A DNA stretch of 34,130 bases from Clostridia bacterium (GTDB lineage Bacteria > Bacillota > Clostridia > Oscillospirales > CAG-272). Of this stretch, positions 32,075 to 34,130 are shown in pieces. Location: NCBI GenBank assembly GCA_017502975.1, contig JAFVTV010000021.1:1-34130 (forward strand), given 5' to 3'. The first letter of the stretch is position 1. Every line of letters starts with the position of its first letter. Both the position numbers and the translations under genes were made by a program. The notes under the pieces are model-generated. The model did not search any database. It had not been told where the DNA came from and saw only the letters and a program-made list of their open reading frames with translations.

Positions 32075-32794
32075 ATGATCATCGATTTCCATGCACATAT
32101 TTTGCCGCGCTGCGATCACGGCTGTCATAGCTCTGTCATGGCGCTTGCGCAATTAAGCCTGATGAAAAGTGCAGGCACCGCCGCCGTAGTGGCGACCCCC
32201 CATTTTTACCCGAATGAGGATAGCATCACCTCCTTCCTCGCGGCGCGAGAGGGGGCACTGGATGCCATGCGAGAAAAGCTTCCCTTAGAGGCATTGCCCA
32301 CAGTATATCCTGCGGCGGAGGTGCTTGTTTGCGAGGGCTTGCATAAGATGAAGGATATTGAAAGCCTTGCTATTTCGGGCACGAATGTCATTTTGCTTGA
32401 AATGCCCTTTAGAAACTGGAGCGAGGGGCTGATCAATACTGTGCTTGGTGTGAAAGACCGAGGGCTTGTACCCGTTCTTGCGCATATCAATCGCTATGAT
32501 CTTGAGAAAGTGGAGCTTCTGCTTGACAAGGGCATATTGGCTCAGGTCAATGCTGAGGCGTTTGGCCCCTTCAAGAATGTTAAGCGTTACGTCGAGTTGA
32601 TACGTGAGGGCAAGGTCGTGGCACTCGGCAGTGATCTGCATGAGGCAAAGCGCGCAGATTATAAGCGCTTTTTACATATGCAAAAAAAGCTTGGCACGCT
32701 AGCCGATACGGCTTTTGCCAAAACCGAGGAACTGCTCAAAAACGCTACACCGCTTTACCCCGCAGAGAGGGAAAAAGAGGCCCAGCCTGTTTAA
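32075..32794 (+). CDS. PHP-type phosphatase, CpsB/YwqE-like
   Basis: The protein is 239 aa from ATG 32075, preceded by GGGAGG; a GTG at 32069 is in frame but overlaps the ribosome site. Motifs are DFHAHILPRCDHGCHS (4-19), VVATPHFYP, a middle LAHINRY and GSDLHEAKR. These match the CpsB/YwqE manganese-dependent tyrosine phosphatases that counter the BY-kinases of capsule synthesis. The usual HxHILPGIDDGA is altered here to HAHILPRCDHGC, with His and Cys near metal ligands, so activity may differ. No BY-kinase or capsule gene is near. It has its own promoter and a strong terminator. Confidence 0.8.
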   Translation: MIIDFHAHILPRCDHGCHSSVMALAQLSLMKSAGTAAVVATPHFYPNEDSITSFLAAREGALDAMREKLPLEALPTVYPAAEVLVCEGLHKMKDIESLAISGTNVILLEMPFRNWSEGLINTVLGVKDRGLVPVLAHINRYDLEKVELLLDKGILAQVNAEAFGPFKNVKRYVELIREGKVVALGSDLHEAKRADYKRFLHMQKKLGTLADTAFAKTEELLKNATPLYPAEREKEAQPV

Positions 32795-32799
32795 TCATA

Positions 32800-32835
32800 C
32801 AAGCCGCCCCAACGCTATGCCGTTGGGGCGGCTTG
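32800..32835 (+). terminator. Strong hairpin after the CpsB/YwqE-like gene
   Basis: A perfect 15-base stem, CAAGCCGCCCCAACG/CGTTGGGGCGGCTTG, with a six-base loop. The T run after it is short (TTGTTG), so it may also be an mRNA-stabilising hairpin. Confidence 0.75.
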
Positions 32836-32852
32836 TTGCCAGATATTGTTCC

Positions 32853-32881
32853 TTGATTTGTTTCCTTCCATATGGTACAAT
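32853..32881 (+). promoter_or_regulatory. Promoter of the SleB-type hydrolase gene
   Basis: TTGATT (32853-32858), a 17-bp spacer and TACAAT (32876-32881), 66 bp before the TTG start. This is a sigma-A type promoter, not a sporulation one. Confidence 0.7.
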
Positions 32882-32946
32882 AATAGTGTAAATTGTCGCG
32901 ATTTTACAAACCAATCGTTTGCTGGCAGACAAGAAAGGACGTATTT

Positions 32947-33768
32947 TTGAAGAAATTCATAGCAGCCCTTCTGGTCGCATTTTCTCTGTTTTTGATGGTG
33001 CCGCTTACCGCGGCAGCATCCTCACCCGTGAATGTTACCGTAGACGGTGCGCCGTTTTCGGGGAGCGTTCAAGTAAAAAATAATACCACGTATGTGGGGA
33101 TCCGTAAATTTTCAACGGATCTTTATCCCACGGCTTCCGTTACATACAGCTCGGATACGCGCACACTCACCGTTAAAACAAGCGCACTTACGCTTACCTG
33201 TACCGACGGAAGCAGCTACATCGTTGCCAATGGCAGATATCTTTACTACGATCAGCCTATTTTCATGAAAAACGGCACGATGTATGCCCCTATCTTGCAG
33301 CTGTATCGCGCGTTTGGAGCAGGTATCAAGTGGAGCAACACCCTTGGTGGCTTTGCCGTCACGCGCGGTAGCGGCGGCATCGCCGCAGGTAGCAGTTATT
33401 ACCGAAGTGATGAGGTCTTGTGGCTTTCGCGTATCATCAGCGCCGAGGCAAAGGGAGAACCGCTCCTCGGGAAGATCGCCGTTGGCAACGTGATTCTGAA
33501 CCGTGTGCGCAGCAGCTCTTTTCCAAATACCATATACAGTGTCATTTTTGACAAGAAACACGGTGTCCAGTTTACCCCTGCCGCAAATGGCACGATCTAC
33601 GGCACCCCTACCGAGGAGAGTATCATTGCCGCCAAGATCTGTCTTGAGGGATATACCGTTAGTGAGGGGATCTTGTACTTTGTCAATCCCGCAAAAGCGC
33701 CCAATAGCTGGGCAAGCAAAAACCGCGCCTACTTTGGCAGGATCGGCAATCACGCATTTTATTATTGA
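32947..33768 (+). CDS. Secreted cell-wall hydrolase, SleB type, with N-terminal copper amine oxidase-like domain
   Basis: The protein is 273 aa from a TTG start at 32947, chosen because AAAGGA lies just upstream and the signal peptide LKKFIAALLVAFSLFLMVPL begins there; the longer frame from TTG 32893 gives a charged leader. Cleavage is likely after TAAA. Residues about 28-140 resemble the Cu_amine_oxidN1 repeat found in secreted Firmicute wall proteins (VGIRKFSTDLYP, MYAPILQLYRAFG). Residues about 155-273 are the Hydrolase_2/SleB domain, with catalytic Glu167 in ISAEAKGEP and the helix IAVGNVILNRVRSS. SleB-type enzymes cleave spore cortex or vegetative peptidoglycan. The sigma-A-like promoter argues for a vegetative role here. 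Confidence 0.9.
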   Translation: MKKFIAALLVAFSLFLMVPLTAAASSPVNVTVDGAPFSGSVQVKNNTTYVGIRKFSTDLYPTASVTYSSDTRTLTVKTSALTLTCTDGSSYIVANGRYLYYDQPIFMKNGTMYAPILQLYRAFGAGIKWSNTLGGFAVTRGSGGIAAGSSYYRSDEVLWLSRIISAEAKGEPLLGKIAVGNVILNRVRSSSFPNTIYSVIFDKKHGVQFTPAANGTIYGTPTEESIIAAKICLEGYTVSEGILYFVNPAKAPNSWASKNRAYFGRIGNHAFYY

Positions 33769-33794
33769 TGTTTAACGCTTGATGCCATAAAAAC

Positions 33795-33837
33795 AAAATC
33801 CCGAGCGGTCATGTAAGCATGACCGCTCGGGATTTTT
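33795..33837 (+). terminator. Terminator of the SleB-type gene
   Basis: A 19-base perfect stem, AAAATCCCGAGCGGTCATG/CATGACCGCTCGGGATTTT, with a four-base loop TAAG and five Ts. Confidence 0.9.
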
Positions 33838-33858
33838 CCGTTTTGTTGCGCGTATCCC

Positions 33859-33928
33859 GTAGGGGAGGGGGTTCCCCCTCCCACAATTCACAATATATTA
33901 AATCGGGAGGGGGGAACCCCTCCCCTAC
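33859..33928. repeat. GC-rich long inverted repeat with self-palindromic arms
   Basis: Two 24-base arms, 33859-33882 and 33905-33928, are near-perfect inverse complements around a 22-bp AT-rich centre. Each arm also folds alone: GGGAGGGGG-TT-CCCCCTCCC on the left and GGGAGGGG-GGAA-CCCCTCCC on the right. It is not a simple terminator, since the SleB terminator already precedes it. It resembles the repetitive palindromic units scattered between genes in many gut Clostridia. Confidence 0.75.
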
Positions 33929-34130
33929 ATTAGTGCCTTCAGGCACCCCCGCACGAAGTGCGAAACAGACAACCACCCGCTATGCGTGTGGGGAACAATG
34001 GGTTATACCCCTTTTGTATAGAGTGTATCGTTACATAAGGCTTCTCCTTGAGGAGAGGCTCCCGCGTAGCGGGTGGTGAGGTGTAGCCGCCATAGCGGCG
34101 TGTTCGAGTTTTGCAACGAGCCGCACAAAC
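33929..34130. repeat. Second intergenic repeat cluster, bounded by inverted ends
   Basis: ACCACCCGCTATGCG (33972-33986) and CGCGTAGCGGGTGGT (34063-34077) are inverse complements with one mismatch, bounding a 106-bp unit. Inside is CTTCTCCTTGAGGAGAGGCT (34041-34060), itself a CTCCTTGAGGAG palindrome. Smaller hairpins are GTGCC-TTCA-GGCAC, GCAC-GAA-GTGC and GCCGC-CATA-GCGGC. From memory, near-identical units ending in GGGTGGTGAGGTGT are frequent between genes in Clostridia genomes. No gene is visible from 33769 to the right edge. Confidence 0.6.

Overview
The window looks like a chromosomal segment of a spore-forming, anaerobic Bacillota of class Clostridia, probably gut-associated. The evidence is an alpha/beta-type small acid-soluble spore protein (SASP), a SleB-type cortex hydrolase, the order ylxM-ffh-rpsP-khpA, a clostridial glycerol-3-phosphate operon headed by the antiterminator GlpP, L-lactate dehydrogenase, and many textbook sigma-A promoters (TTGACA, 17 bp, TATAAT) and hairpin-plus-T terminators. 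I saw no phage, plasmid, IS transposase, CRISPR array, rRNA or tRNA. The family or genus cannot be named from sequence alone.

Left part (1-7300, mostly minus strand): a giant secreted repeat protein runs off the left edge. At least 1858 codons are open, with a signal peptide, beta-helix-like glycine repeats, BspA-type leucine-rich repeats, InlB-type repeats and an array of exact 213-bp coiled-coil repeats. It has a consensus promoter and a ~310-nt leader. An SDR oxidoreductase with its own promoter and terminator follows, bracketed by two ~31-bp near-identical direct repeats.

Middle (7300-24700): a SASP gene behind a structured, apparently non-coding leader; a Na/Pi-cotransporter family protein; an HTH-HATPase-STAS-like fusion regulator; ldh; a ferritin-like protein; typA; a PHP phosphoesterase; a DegV protein; the glp operon (glpP, FAD oxidoreductase with [2Fe-2S] domain, second FAD oxidoreductase, DUF1667) with an attenuator-like leader; a small membrane protein; an ABC-F ATPase; a tiny zinc-ribbon protein; and ylxM-ffh-rpsP-khpA, which ends in a terminator instead of continuing into rimM-trmD.

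Right part (24700-34130): a divergent pair of small DNA-binding proteins (AbrB/zinc-ribbon and ribbon-helix-helix) sharing an inverted repeat; a HisJ-like PHP phosphatase; a three-gene glycoside hydrolase operon on the minus strand (a 766-aa putative glycosidase and two tandem GH20 paralogues, all without signal peptides, so probably acting on imported glycans); a CpsB/YwqE-like PHP phosphatase; a SleB-type hydrolase; and a 3' cluster of GC-rich palindromic intergenic repeats.

The most interesting items are the repeat protein, the structured RNA-like leader before the SASP gene, the GlpP leader with two mutually exclusive hairpins, the HTH-HATPase-STAS fusion, and the compound repeats at the right end. 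No clearly new multi-gene system is evident.
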